64,000 bases of DNA from Sycobia sp. Sy_11 (GCA_018907035.1 JACCIC010000003.1:6911001-6975000), one strand, 5' to 3'; shown: positions 1-11,599, counted from the stretch's first letter. Translations and numbers: made by a program. Notes: generated by a model not told the origin, from the sequence alone.

Positions 1-591
1 CAGCGGACATTTTTTTTTCTTGTTCTTTGGTTATCCCGGCATTATCGGTTCTTTAAACTTGTACAGCTCGGAGTTGCTTACTTTGGTATTATCGCTTCGT
101 CGATGGGATACGGCTCAAGGGCTTTGGAACTTCTGCAGTTGAAAAATCGATTTTTTACATATATTTATAGCATATTACGTAAATATTAGTATTGTTATCC
201 AACTTGAATATTTCTTTTAATCTCTGTATTGTCATACTTTGAATTAGTAATGCCCAACGAGATACAATAATATTATAAAAAAATTATTCATCAAATTATG
301 AATCTTTGCGAATAAACCGTTCGTCAACATATAGAGCTGTATACATTAAACTTTGGACATAGTTCGATCCATTCTCTGCTTTTAGTTCTGATATAAACTA
401 TATATAGACATATACTGGTACGCAAAAGTGTTGGAAAATTATTCTCCTGCACGAGTCTCGTCTTCTCCCCTCCCCTCTCTCTCTCTCTGTCTTCTTCCCA
501 GTAGTTTCCCGCCCCCTACCAGCCGTACCCGATTACTTCGAAATCCATTGCCTTGCGCTAGGTAAGACATACACACACCTCAATATATACG

Positions 592-598
<7 letters not shown>
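1..598. other. Unique AT-rich DNA, no gene seen
   Basis: AT-rich unique sequence with a T9 run near the left edge. It becomes pyrimidine-rich towards a (CT)7 tract at 475-488, followed by a short GC-richer stretch. No supported reading frame or RNA fold was found. Confidence 0.6.

Positions 599-642
<44 letters not shown>
599..642. repeat. (AT)22 microsatellite
   Basis: 44 bases of uninterrupted AT dinucleotides, preceded by short ACATAC-type runs. It is self-complementary, so either strand could extrude a hairpin. The reading frame through it on the minus strand is only a Tyr-Ile run. Confidence 0.97.
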
Positions 643-645
<3 letters not shown>

Positions 646-1782
646 TATAAAACGCTCGAAGGAGATCCACTTTCGGCTCGGGCAAACGCGCGTATAGTTA
701 CGCGGCGAGCGAGCTCGGGCGGTCGAGGACATTATTAACCAAAGCGGTCGACCTCCTCCCCGCCCCCTCATCTCTTGACAAACCCTACCCCCGTTAGAAA
801 CTTCTTGATGGGATTCCTGCAGGGCGCGTTCTGTGAGAAAGAGAGATGGCAGAGGGGGGAGGGGTGTAGAGCCACTATGGGAGACACCGGCACAGACGCG
901 GAAACAATGGGAGGGGGCTGGAGGAACCTCCTTGATGACGTCATATCCGGTTACTACAACGGCCAGACGGAAGCGAGCGCACGGATTGGAGCGGTGAGAG
1001 CGCCGGGCGGAGAGTAGAGACGGAGAGGAGTCGTGCGGAGGCGTGATTTCGTGAGAAATTAGAATCTGTGTATACTGGTGTAACTTACATACACACTCTA
1101 TTAATACTGTCGTATTGCTGGTAATCATTGCGATGAATCGAGAGTGCTCTGAAGTTTCATTCATTGAAGGCTAACTACTTGGATGTTAGTTACAGGTCGA
1201 TATTTATAAAATAACATATTAGTTCAATAATAATTATTCAATAGTTATTAAACTAGGTTTTAGAAAAAATTTACAATGGAAATCAGAACTTCAGAAACTG
1301 TTTTTTTTACCTCCATCTTCTCTTCCGATGTTTATTAAGTCGACGCACGGCGACGATTACATTGGGCGCTGATTAATTTTACTGTCGATCGTCAAAATTC
1401 TAATTCATAATACTTAATGAAATTTCATTGAAAATGCTCTTGAGCCTCGAGCGATCTAAATTATTCGGAAGTATGTAAACCCCCCAACCAAGCGCAACAG
1501 CAGCTATTTTCGCGTCCTCGCGCTTTCACCCGCGGAGCGCCCACCTTGAGCGTCGTCTCTGCGCCGAGGATCCCGTTTCCGCTCTCCGCGATTCCTCGAT
1601 ATATCCTGGAGCGGGCGCACGAATCGTACCCAGTCAATACAACCCTCCCTCCCTATCTCTTACCCACCCTCCCCCTCGTCCATCCCGCGCTTTACGCGAC
1701 CGTCGAGCTTCTCTCGCTGTTTCGCAAATCGAGTCGGTGCGCCATTGTCCCCTTAATTCGAACGGCTTGAGCTGCTCTAACC

Positions 1783-1784
<2 letters not shown>
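643..1784. other. GC-rich then AT-rich unique DNA
   Basis: About 690-1040 is GC-rich with many CpGs and purine-rich on the plus strand. About 1060-1460 is AT-rich. From about 1500 CpG-rich sequence returns and turns pyrimidine-rich. Short open frames of 60-200 codons overlap on both strands with no recognisable domain, so none is called. Confidence 0.55.

Positions 1785-1820
<36 letters not shown>
1785..1820. repeat. (CT)n microsatellite, one interruption
   Basis: 36 bases of CT dinucleotides broken once at 1795-1796. It lies inside a CpG-rich block of about 450 bases. Confidence 0.95.
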
Positions 1821-3264
1821 TTCGCTTCCTCCGTCTCCGTGTCGCTCGCGCTATGCTCCTCTCGTTTCACGCCAACGACGCCACCGAGACGATTGTCTCC
1901 GCGCGCGCCGGAGGAAGACGTCGCGTCGCTCGTCGTCTCCTTAAATACATTTAGAGAATTAGGGAGAGGTTGAATTTGCTAATTAACCTTTGTCGGTATG
2001 CCTTTAGAGGGGGGTAGGACTGGGAGGAGGGGACGAATGGAAGTATCGAAGGGCTCGAAATACTTGAGGCCGAGACGATAAAGGATGATAATGCGAGTTA
2101 ATTCGCGCAGAGGTGGCCAAAATCGTAGGAATATCTGTCGATACGTTTTTTGTAATATAATCCACTGCTTGTAAAATAATAGCTAATCCATTTGCTGTTT
2201 TAGGGATTGGATAGAATTTGTATTTTCTCATATTTTCAAAATATACTGTGTAAGAATTATAATGAGATCGAAGAAAAATGAACAATTAAATGTAGTTTCA
2301 AAGACAGTCGATACGAAATAAATAGGAATATATAATAATAGGAATCGATACGAAATAGATACGAATATAAAGGACATTTCAGAATCTTCAACACGCTTTG
2401 TTCGAAATACATTGCCATCCAATTTTTACCACTTTTTTCCAACATAATTCTGATGAGCTCGAACGATCGATATTTGAATTTAGATTTAATTTTTTTTTGT
2501 GGCAGAGAAAAAATGATCGATCGTTCACATTTAGCATACCACGGTTCGGCCGAATAATATTAATTAAAAATAGGTCGTCGCTGAAGTGCGCAGAAATATC
2601 AAATTATGGATCTCGCTTATTTCACGCGATCCAGTCTTAAGTATTAATGCACAGATGATGTCAATATTTTTATGTAATGCAGTAGTGCTTTGCTATTTTT
2701 AAAAGAAGAATAACTGTACCACCCTCCGATGAAACTTAATAATAACTTGTTTTAGTTGAAAAACGTTAGTATTAATTTAGAAATAATAAAAATGGTCGTT
2801 TAAAGAAAATCTTGTAACCCCTTTACAAGAAAGAAAAAACTGGATAGAAAGTAGTGCCACTGTCTCAAAACTTTCAAATTTCATAGTTAAAAAGAAAGAA
2901 AAAAATTGTTACATGGTATAACGCGCACCATACTCTGCGAGAGCTCTACAAAACTTAATCTTTTCTAGACTAATACAGCGCGCCAGGTAAACCTCTTGCG
3001 AGTTCCACCTTGTCCCAGATATACCTTACGATTATCCGAGCGGGTGAAAAAGTCCGAGAATTTAGGTGACTTAAAAGTAGAAGGAAGTAGAGACGCTAGG
3101 TCTAGGATTATAATGCCAGGTCTCTTGAAGAGGAGGAGAAAGTGCCGGGCCAGGGGGAGAGGATAAGAAAGACACGATGTAGATAACAAAGCAGACGACG
3201 GAGCTTATGGACTCCGGCAAATTGTGACATAGTACGAGAGTCGTTCATATTACTGTTTGCCATA

Positions 3265-3268
<4 letters not shown>
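1821..3268. other. CpG-rich edge then AT-rich unique DNA
   Basis: CpG-rich to about 1960, then AT-rich unique sequence to about 3230. It holds a 37-base-period tandem duplication at 2308-2369. Open frames of 60-95 codons match nothing I know. Confidence 0.55.
2308..2369. repeat. 37-bp tandem duplication, 1.7 copies
   Basis: The 13-mer TCGATACGAAATA begins at 2308 and again at 2345. Aligning the 25 bases of the second, partial copy gives only two mismatches, which suggests a fairly recent local duplication in AT-rich DNA. Confidence 0.8.

Positions 3269-3316
<48 letters not shown>
3269..3316. repeat. (CT)24 microsatellite
   Basis: 48 bases of perfect CT. It is followed 66 bases later by a GA array (3383-3410), so the two are an inverted pair able to fold into a stem of up to 28 bp if transcribed. 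Confidence 0.98.
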
Positions 3317-3320
<4 letters not shown>

Positions 3321-3376
3321 GATATAAATACGCAGAGGCTGTAAATACGGAAATCACGGGAGAACTACAACTAGAG

Positions 3377-3382
<6 letters not shown>

Positions 3383-3410
<28 letters not shown>
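3383..3410. repeat. (GA)14 microsatellite
   Basis: 28 bases of perfect GA, the inverted partner of the CT array at 3269-3316. Confidence 0.97.
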
Positions 3411-3413
<3 letters not shown>

Positions 3414-4139
3414 GGACGGAGATGGCGCGCGCACCAAGGGAGGGAATAATTTATGGAGAAACTTGGAAAGTGAGAAAAATTACGTTAGTTTGCCGCGTCT
3501 CGCCGCGCACCGCGTCGCGTGGAGTTTATTCGCACCACGCTGTTGTCCGGTAAGCGCAGGATCATGACGATGTTTACGAGTTCTTACATGGCTGCATGTA
3601 TACGCGTACACCATCTCCATCCCTCTCTGTTCTTCTCTTACGAATAAAACATACGGGGGAGTACGTGTGTGCGTTTGCGCTTGTGTGTATGTGTTGTGTG
3701 TACGCATGTGTTATGTAATGTGCATGTAAAAGAGCCCTTCGTATGCCATATAAATTTGACTTATGAAAAGTTGAATCCATTGAATGCGATATCATGAGGT
3801 GAATTTTAATTAAGGCGTATCGACGCGTCTGCATTTCTCTGTATCAATAATGCATTAGCGATAAGCTTAAAAAAAAAGACAGCATAGGCTAATTTGTTGC
3901 TCTATCACGAACCAACAGAGTGACTGTATCGCGTTCGATGCGCGATCAACTGGCCGTGTGAAATTATAGGATTCTTATAAGAGAGCGTTGAAAATGCGGA
4001 AAAGAAAGGAAGAAAAGACATGGGTAAAAAAAGAGAGAAATAAAGAGACTAGGAAAAGGAGAGCAGTTCATAAAGGATGTCATTAATGCGCGGCTCATTT
4101 TTCGCGCACGCCTTTCTTTGTCGACTTGTCTTTCTATCG

Positions 4140-4172
<33 letters not shown>

Positions 4173-4447
4173 CATCTCTCTTTCCCTCTCGCTCTCTAAC
4201 CACACCACCGCCTCCTCGAGGTCCATGTTTCATTCTCTGCTCTCTTGGCCCGTGGCTTACAATGAGAGTCTTTCAACTTGATTTTCTCCTACCTTCGTTT
4301 CATCCTTCATGGGACGGGAGGTAGGTGCAGGTACTTTCCGAGTGGCCTCATTGTTCGAGAACTTTCAATGGAAAATTGCGGAAAAGGAGAAATTCATACG
4401 GTGACTGATTATTTAGAGCGGGAGATCGACGCCGGATTATTTAACTT

Positions 4448-4449
<2 letters not shown>
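3411..4449. other. Mixed unique DNA with TG-rich and CT-rich patches
   Basis: 3655-3725 is a degenerate TG-rich patch. 3960-4080 is purine-rich. A CT array lies at 4140-4172. No gene is supported. Confidence 0.55.
4140..4172. repeat. (CT)n microsatellite, one interruption
   Basis: 33 bases of CT dinucleotides with one break near 4160, trailing into further pyrimidine-rich sequence to about 4196. Confidence 0.94.

Positions 4450-4484
<35 letters not shown>
4450..4484. repeat. (TA)17 microsatellite
   Basis: 35 bases of perfect TA, followed by a short degenerate tail to about 4490. Confidence 0.97.
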
Positions 4485-4491
<7 letters not shown>

Positions 4492-4812
4492 GAAGAGGGT
4501 CGTAAAGATTCACGTCATTGACGCACACTGTCAGAAAATTGTTGAAGCTGTAAGTAATCTATCCATTTGTATAAGTTCTGGAAGATCTCACAATGCCGAT
4601 TAATTACAATATTCCGACTGTACTCATTGCTGATAAGTTTCTAAGATATCCTAAGTGAATTTCGTTCCGACTGAATGGGATCATCAAGAGCGCGAAGATG
4701 AGACTTTGAAGCAGCGAATCTTACGGCGGTATGTCCAACAGTACTGTAATTATTATCGTCATAAAAATACCACATATATTTCGGAATGCATTACGTTATA
4801 GCTATTCGACGA
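4485..4812. other. Unique DNA, nothing recognised
   Basis: About 330 bases of unique sequence between two TA arrays. I see no open frame or motif worth calling. Confidence 0.55.

Positions 4813-4840
<28 letters not shown>
4813..4840. repeat. (AT)14, first half of a compound array
   Basis: 28 bases of perfect AT joined without a gap to the GT array at 4841. Confidence 0.98.

Positions 4841-4890
<50 letters not shown>
4841..4890. repeat. (GT)25, second half of a compound array
   Basis: 50 bases of perfect GT directly abutting the AT array. Alternating purine-pyrimidine DNA of this kind can adopt Z-form. The long open frame that starts here (4786-5727) is a Cys-Val repeat run and is not a credible gene start. 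Confidence 0.98.
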
Positions 4891-4893
<3 letters not shown>

Positions 4894-5336
4894 AAGAAAT
4901 TTTCTATTAGCTCCAAGAAAGCTTCTTTCTTTCTCGACGACCAGGGCTCTTTCGCTGCGCACAAGACGGCGAGCGAGGAATGTGCGAATTCACGGGAACA
5001 TAATCGTCCAGTGGGTGGGGAGACCATGCGCCTCAGCCCGGCCGCGCTCGAGAAAATATCGATCCCGGAATTTCGCAACAGATTAGCGGGCGGAAGAAAT
5101 CTCGAAACGCGACAGCGGCAAATTGTCGCGCGCGCCCGTACGCCCCAACCCCTTCGACCGTGTGGTGTGGCGGTGAATTCCGCAGAAGAGCGGCGGGAGG
5201 GGATAGTGCCTTCTCTCCCCCCGCCCCCTCACTCTCACTCCCTCTCGCTCGCTAGACCCGTCGTTCTCAGTCAGCCGTTTCCACGACTGGATGCACAGTT
5301 TCCCCCAGCTCCTGTTCAACCTCGTCTACCTATCCT

Positions 5337-5340
<4 letters not shown>
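4891..5340. other. CpG-rich unique block
   Basis: GC-rich, CpG-dense sequence, C-rich towards its end. It is open in one plus-strand frame, but no domain is recognisable and the openness runs into the CT array that follows, so it is not called coding. Confidence 0.5.
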
Positions 5341-5382
<42 letters not shown>

Positions 5383-5436
5383 CTGTCTCTCTCTCTCCCT
5401 CTCTCTCTCTTTCTCTCATTCTCTCTTTCTCTCTCC
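5341..5436. repeat. (CT)19 array with degenerate CT tail
   Basis: Perfect CT at 5341-5378, then interrupted CT-rich sequence to about 5436, nearly 100 bases in total with almost no purines on the plus strand. Confidence 0.95.
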
Positions 5437-6439
5437 ATTTGGCTAAAAGCGGCGAATTCGTACGGTAATCGTATTAAATCTCATGTCTGGAGCTTAGAAT
5501 TCGTGCGGTTTCTGCACTCACACCTACCAGCCCCCCCCCGTCCTAGACCCCTCACTGGTCACGTACTTGCGGATGCTCCTTTTCCTCGCTCTTCCTCTCT
5601 TTCCCTCGCAAATGCCCGCTCTCTGTGTGCACCTCTGCCCCACACCCACCAACCCCCTATTACCCCCAGCCACCGCTTCCCCAGCTCCTCTTCCCCGCCT
5701 CCTCATCGGGCATTTGGCGAACATTAAGCCTGGTCGCGCGACCCCCTCGGCCGCGAGGCTGCACGCCGAGGATTACGCGCGCTATTATGCGATTCGGTCG
5801 CGCCAGGCCGGTCGCCGATCTCCGTCAGTTTCGCAGAGAATAATCTCCGTGGCTGGGGTCAGGTGGAATTGCGCGATATAATAAGTATTGTTTGTGTGTG
5901 TATTGGTATGTGCGACGGGATTTTTTATAGTTGTCTGGTCGAACGAAACGTCGCGTCGTCGCGGATTTGAAGAAATTGCTTGCGATGCAACAAGTCTCGC
6001 CGATTTGTGAAGCAGCGCGGCATTCATCCAAAAATGATTATTATAGTTTTTTAAATTGAAAATGCTTAGGACTTATAGCACGTGTTCAATCATTCAATAA
6101 AAACAATGAATTTTACGTTTCATACTTGTAACTTCGCGAAAAGTTTCAGAAAAATCGATTACAAATTTTATGGTAGCTGAAAACGCGATTCTTTATAGAA
6201 CTGATAACGCATAGAAGTAGCAATTAGCAGGTAAAACTTTCTTTTTACACAAATACTGACAGCCAAATCCAATATATAAAATCTCTAGAAATGGAGCACG
6301 GAAACGCAACTAAGAAGCTTGAATGCGAACAAAATTAGTCACGGGCACGTCGGATGGACGAAGGATAAGAAAGGAGAAAAAACTTAATTTTAACCGTGAC
6401 GGCCTACAACAGTGGCTTCTGCCTGTCTGTCTATCTGTG

Positions 6440-6444
<5 letters not shown>
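5437..6444. other. GC-rich then AT-rich unique DNA
   Basis: C-rich and CpG-rich to about 5870, AT-rich to about 6300, then mixed. Small overlapping open frames on both strands are unconvincing. Confidence 0.5.

Positions 6445-6478
<34 letters not shown>
6445..6478. repeat. (CT)13 microsatellite plus tail
   Basis: Perfect CT at 6445-6470, then a further short CT stretch after one extra T. Confidence 0.96.
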
Positions 6479-7012
6479 ATCTGTATATCGCTGAATCCCG
6501 GAAAAAAATTAATCACCATTGTCGCGCAGGACGCGCGAACATTTCCTCTACCTCTTGCTTCGCTTCCCTCTGTCCTTATCTCGCTCACGCTCTCGTCCGC
6601 CGCGTAATTCCAACGACTTTAAAAGATACACGTTTCACACAAAAGCGCATTACATTATCTCGAGATACAATTAGAAATAAAAGCGGTCCGCTCCCCGGAA
6701 TACCGGCTACGTTTTCCTCTATATATAGCCTATCCCTGTCTCCGTCTCTTCCTTTTCTTTCTCTCCCCGGCGCTTTCGCCGCACTGCATTCGAGCGGACG
6801 CGCCTTCGGGCTCTTTACTTACCCCATCGCCAGCGCGACCGCCAGCGCTACCGTCGGCTGCCCCTCGTCCTTTAACATATTTCAACCCTGCCTTCGCTTT
6901 TCCCTCGGATCTCCCCTCTCGCTTACCACCACCCTGGTCCCGACTGGCGGCAGCGCGACCACCGCCGCGCAGGTGAGATTTTGATATTGCGCGCAGAAGA
7001 GAGACAGAGAGC
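6479..7012. other. GC-rich unique DNA
   Basis: Increasingly CpG-rich towards 6970, with scattered CT-rich words. The 190-codon plus-strand frame here begins as a Leu-Ser repeat run and has no recognised domain. Confidence 0.5.
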
Positions 7013-7041
7013 GAGAGAGAGAGAGAGAGAGAGGAGAGTGA

Positions 7042-7078
<37 letters not shown>
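7013..7078. repeat. (GA)n array, interrupted
   Basis: 66 bases almost entirely of GA dinucleotides, with isolated breaks near 7033, 7039 and 7047. Confidence 0.95.
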
Positions 7079-7081
<3 letters not shown>

Positions 7082-7524
7082 GAGAACGTCGAAAATTGGC
7101 CGCGAGCGCCGCTAGCGAGTAGTGCGAGGGCGTAACGTACTACTTGTACGCGAAACAAAAAAGTACGGGAGCCGGGATGAGGGGGAGGCAGAGAGAAAAT
7201 ATATTCCATTAAACATTATGCATTTTACACGACTGCTCGAATATATTTTATATTTATAATACGCCCTGTGCGCGCGCGTGTGCGCTTGCGCGTGATTTAT
7301 AATGGACGACGGCTATGGCCAGTTGGACAGGGAAAGGCTTTCATTTTCTTTGCTCTATATATTAGAGAGATGTCAGTCGAAAAAGACGGGTTGTTCCATT
7401 TTTTTCCTCGGGACTCTCCTCCGGTCTACTCGTCTCGGCTTTTTGCTGTGGCTTGTATAAAAAGGTCCCGGAGCACCGGAATATAGAGAACGTTAGCAGT
7501 GCTACATAAACACACACAAACATA

Positions 7525-7527
<3 letters not shown>
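7079..7527. other. Mixed unique DNA
   Basis: CpG-rich at first. There is a short CG/TG alternating stretch at 7270-7292 and a TATAAAAAG word at 7456-7464 with no initiator at the usual distance. No gene is called. Confidence 0.5.

Positions 7528-7563
<36 letters not shown>
7528..7563. repeat. (AT)18 microsatellite
   Basis: 36 bases of perfect AT, preceded by a short CACACA run. Confidence 0.97.
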
Positions 7564-7566
<3 letters not shown>

Positions 7567-8577
7567 TAATAATTGGATGCATTAATGAAGCTCCTCCCAT
7601 GTATTACGTTCGTGCGTGTTTTCGCCCAAGTGTATATACACGGCACTTAAAATTAATTTATTCCAGAGCCGTTAATTACGGGCGATTATGACGTATGTGA
7701 CGATTTCAAAGCCCTCCTGCGTAGTCGCTGTACTATTTACTTAAATTATTATTATTATTATTCTAGAATTATGTTTTATTCCTTGAAATTTCAAAAAGTG
7801 CTTTTGATAGCACAAAGGCCTATTTTTAAATATAATATTTCCAAAGAAAACTATTCTTTTACATAAATTTATTAACTAAAATACGTTTCGTAAATTGGAA
7901 TATAACGAATAGGTTTTATCTGAACAGATGTACTTTCCAAAATTTCGAATTCTCTCATTAGGAATATTGTTCGATCAAAAATACAGTCGACCGAAACCAA
8001 GTCAAAAACATTGTATTCGCTATTTTGTGCTTCGCCTTCTGTTTTGTTCCTTTTTTAAAATAAACTTCATCCCAGTCGCCAAAGTATTCCAAGCACGAAC
8101 TTCTCTCTCATTCCCCGAAGCGCACGGACAATAATAAAGCGAAAAAATAATAATAATACAAATTTTCCGTGCCGCCTATGAGGAACTCTGCATTCGCTCG
8201 GGGACAAAATCGTGAAAGTACGCATAAAAGCATTTATGCCTTCGGTCCCTCTCTCTTTCTCTCTCGCGCAATATAATGAAAATTATCTACGTCACGCGCA
8301 ATATTGCATAAAGTTCCCGCCTGTTTCGGAGAGCGGGAGAGAGATGGAGAGAGAGATAGAGAGGGAAGAAGTGGGAGAGATAACTAACGAAATTCATTAT
8401 GGTCCCTCGAGAGTTTTGAGAAAGAAGCGTTGGCCAGAGCAAGGTTGTCTAGCGGACCGTCGAGCTCTCTTTATCACTCTATCTCTCTTTGACACTGGCT
8501 CTCTCCCTTTCTCACTTTAAGCACGAAACAGTATATGTTTCCTCACTCCCTCTATCTGTTATATTTCTCATCATCTT

Positions 8578-8580
<3 letters not shown>
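7564..8580. other. AT-rich unique DNA
   Basis: Mostly AT-rich from 7740 to 8200 with an (ATT)6 run at 7745-7762. A purine-rich patch lies at 8330-8390. No supported gene. Confidence 0.55.
7745..7762. repeat. (ATT)6 microsatellite
   Basis: 18 bases of perfect ATT in AT-rich DNA. Confidence 0.95.

Positions 8581-8620
<40 letters not shown>
8581..8620. repeat. (CT)20 microsatellite
   Basis: 40 bases of perfect CT. Confidence 0.98.
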
Positions 8621-8624
<4 letters not shown>

Positions 8625-9167
8625 ATCTCTACTTCGTATCCTATGAAGTTATGACATTATCGCTACAGGGAGAAAGCGCCACGGCATTGGCTTAGTCGCG
8701 CTAATTTGCGCTTCATTGAATCGATTCGTAGTCATCGTGAAAGGATCGAAAGGGACGGGGAATTTTGTTAAGGGTTGAAGTAGTTAAGGGAGCGTGGTAG
8801 GATAACAAGAGGCGGATAGATAAAGAGATTGCCGAACAGTTTTGACAGGAACAATAAATTTTCATATGTATTTATTGATCAGGGATATATTAACTCGAGC
8901 TTCTTAATAAAAATTATAATCAGTGCAAAGAGGCAAATTAATTATAGAATATTGCAGACGAGATCAGCGAAATATATGTCTAAGCTGAAACTCAATATGT
9001 ACATTTATATTAAATAGTAAACGTTATATTTATAATATTGAACATTATATCTCGGCAGTTTTCCACGGGTATTGAGTGATTAAGTTGAATCTGTGACGGT
9101 GATGATATAAATAGCGATATAATAATATAAAACAAAGACTTTAAATTCATTAGATCGTGCTTGGCTG

Positions 9168-9171
<4 letters not shown>
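8621..9171. other. AT-rich unique DNA
   Basis: About 550 bases. The section 8830-9150 is AT-rich, with short TTTATAT-type words. Nothing recognised. Confidence 0.55.

Positions 9172-9208
<37 letters not shown>
9172..9208. repeat. (AG)18 microsatellite
   Basis: 37 bases of perfect AG. Confidence 0.98.
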
Positions 9209-9212
<4 letters not shown>

Positions 9213-9517
9213 ACAGAGAGTGAAGAAGAGTGCGTTACGCTATCGATTTTTCATGAAGATGCGAGGTATGCGATGAAGCTCACGCGGCCTCAGTATAATA
9301 AAAAAAGGAAGGTCAGAGCATTAAGAAGGATAAGAATAGCCCGAGCGTTTGGAATTGGGTATCCACATTTGACTAACAAAACATAAATGGGGTGCCAGGC
9401 GGGTGCCGATGAAATAAGAATAAACTCCCTCCCTTTTTTCGTAAAGCGTGTCGACACTGGAGATTCGATAATGATCTGAATAAATGCATCACACCTCCGC
9501 CCCCCTTTCTTTCTCTC

Positions 9518-9520
<3 letters not shown>

Positions 9521-9558
<38 letters not shown>
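9521..9558. repeat. (CT)19 microsatellite
   Basis: 38 bases of perfect CT, 312 bases after the AG array at 9172-9208 and in the opposite orientation. The sequence between the two is unique. Confidence 0.98.
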
Positions 9559-9560
<2 letters not shown>

Positions 9561-9595
9561 TTTGTAAGCAGTCTAACCATAGATTCAAAACGGAA

Positions 9596-9979
9596 TTAAG
9601 GCATGCAAATATTATTGTCAAAGTACATAAGTTTTAGATTTATTCCAGCAAGCCATAAGAACGTATTTGGTAGGATGTTCTTGACGAAGGAAATGGCAAG
9701 AAAACGTTGCATTATAAATAATTTAACAATTTCGGGAATTTGGGTTGTTCGCATTTTTCCGCAATTCTGTTTATAATGATTTTCATTCCTATCTGTATCT
9801 TTCTTTATGCACAAACGATATTTTACTATTAGACCGCATTTCTTCTGCTCGTCAATGTAATATTTAACAATTCTCCAATTCGATCCAATTCTCCAAGACT
9901 TTCCAGCCTTCTCCAATATAGAACAAAACGGACGACAATACATAAGTAACCGAGGTAAAAACCTCGTATCGATTTTCAA
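9596..9979 (-). other. Uncharacterised open frame, 127 codons
   Basis: This is the longest frame lying wholly in non-repetitive AT-rich DNA (about 36 percent GC by eye). Its product would be basic and mixed in composition, with Cys, Trp and Tyr spread through it and no low-complexity run. I recognise no family or motif. A frame this long is mildly unlikely by chance at this base composition but not excluded across 64 kb. It could be a chance frame or a worn remnant of a mobile-element gene. Confidence 0.12.
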
Positions 9980-11349
9980 CGCATTACAAGTGTACAGTCG
10001 AAAAATTTATATACTGTTTTTCCTTCAGAAAAAAAGGTAAAAAATAACTATACCGAAGTGAGTAGAATTCTGAGCTCTCGCTTATCGGAAACTTGTGAGG
10101 GAATTACGATCTCTCGTTCCTTGGAGGCTGGTACGCATTTCGAAGATCGAGGTACTCGAGACGAACCGCGCGATTTCGAACGAGTCGAACATCAAAACAC
10201 CGAGGGAACTGGGAGAGAGGGAGAAAGAAATAGAGGTAAAGAGACAGATAGATCGCTATGAGAGAGGGGAAATACGCGGGCGACAGTATCGTATATAAGA
10301 TATAAGTTTAATTATAATTTTGCTCGGCGGACCGTGATGTCAAACAGGATCCCCCCTCCCTCACACCACCTCCCCGCCGCCTTTGCCAACGAGGACGCAT
10401 CTCGGAGGGGAGGGCAGATCCGATGTCTGCCGCCGCACCCACGCCTTCGCTGTCGATCAAATTGATTTCGTTTCTATCTTCCAGGACTCGAGAGCTCGCT
10501 ACCGAACGAGCGGCGAACGTCCCTCCATTGACTCTGTCCCCCTTCGCGGAAAATCACTTGCACTGTATAATTGCTGCCCCCGGATCGTCCTTTACGAAAA
10601 CTTAGCTTGTACATCGAGTGCTGTAATTACGGGACAAAGAGAACTTCCATCCTGATTCATTGAATATAAGGGGGAAGACGGAATCGCTTGGTTTATACAA
10701 TTAGACGTTTTGCGCGTGACGTAACGGTCTGTACATCGTTGCCTTGATAACGGAATGGCATTGTGAATAAAATAATTGGCGTGGCATCAAGACGCCAGAA
10801 GCTTTCATTAGCGTTCAAAAAAAATTCGGTGCTCGAAAACTCGTTTACTTAGTTTATATCATTCGAATTAAACAATAATTTCAATAAAATTACTACACCA
10901 TCTAGTGAAAAGTATTACATCGTTTTATACCATTAGAAAATTCAAGCGACAAATATGAGAAAAGATAATAATTTGCAATCCTGAGAAAGAATGTAACAGT
11001 TGTCGGAAAACAATAAAAAACATAGATGGTCTATCATTGATATTAAGTATTATTTATATTAAGGCATTGAAGATTTCTAAATTGTTCATCCTACAATTAT
11101 CATTAAAGGGGTTGCATATTATAAATTAACGTTACTGAATTTTCACGCGATACCTGTGTTTCCAGGTAAAGGGGGATATTGTTATAATATAAGTACACAA
11201 ATTTAATTTGATCATATACATTTATTGGTAAACAAACTTTTTTACCTTTTTCAGTGTACAACGTTAGCTTCTTCATTCCGAAATTCCGCGCAAGCGGTTG
11301 CCTCTGCGGTTCGAACAAATATTTGTACAAATTTAACCCCACTGGCTCG
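9980..11349. other. Mixed then AT-rich unique DNA
   Basis: 10080-10660 is moderately GC-rich with short overlapping frames. 10740-11250 is AT-rich. No repeat array and no supported gene. Confidence 0.5.
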
Positions 11350-11367
11350 CTCTCTCTCTCTCTCTCT
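11350..11367. repeat. (CT)9 microsatellite
   Basis: 18 bases of perfect CT with a short degenerate tail. Confidence 0.93.
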
Positions 11368-11599
11368 TTCTCTTTGGGGTCGCTCTGGGCAATAATTATA
11401 TAGATATCTATAGGATACGTATATATTCAAAGAAAACATTGTCCATGTTTAACGTTCGGATCGGGAAAGCGAGGGCTCGGGGATTCAATTTCCCTGGCTA
11501 TATCATAAACTTAAATCCATGAAAAATCGCGCGAAAGTAAAAAAAGATCTATATACAATAGCGAGAGAAGAAAAGAGAAGATAGAAGAGACGATCGAGG

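Noticed and set aside
24..35. TCTTTGGTTATC, identical to the first 12 bases of miR-9
   Set aside because: The rest of the mature sequence does not match, and no complementary arm is found in the next 100 bases, so no precursor hairpin.
1102..1111. TAATACTGTC, identical to the start of miR-8/miR-200
   Set aside because: The match ends after 10 bases and no hairpin partner is visible.
4786..5727. 313-codon plus-strand frame, the longest in the window
   Set aside because: It begins in AT and GT arrays and later runs through a CT array, giving Tyr-Ile, Cys-Val and Leu-Ser dipeptides. No domain, and a minus-strand frame covers part of the same bases.
7456..7464. TATAAAAAG as a TATA box
   Set aside because: No initiator word at 25-35 bases downstream, and no gene follows.
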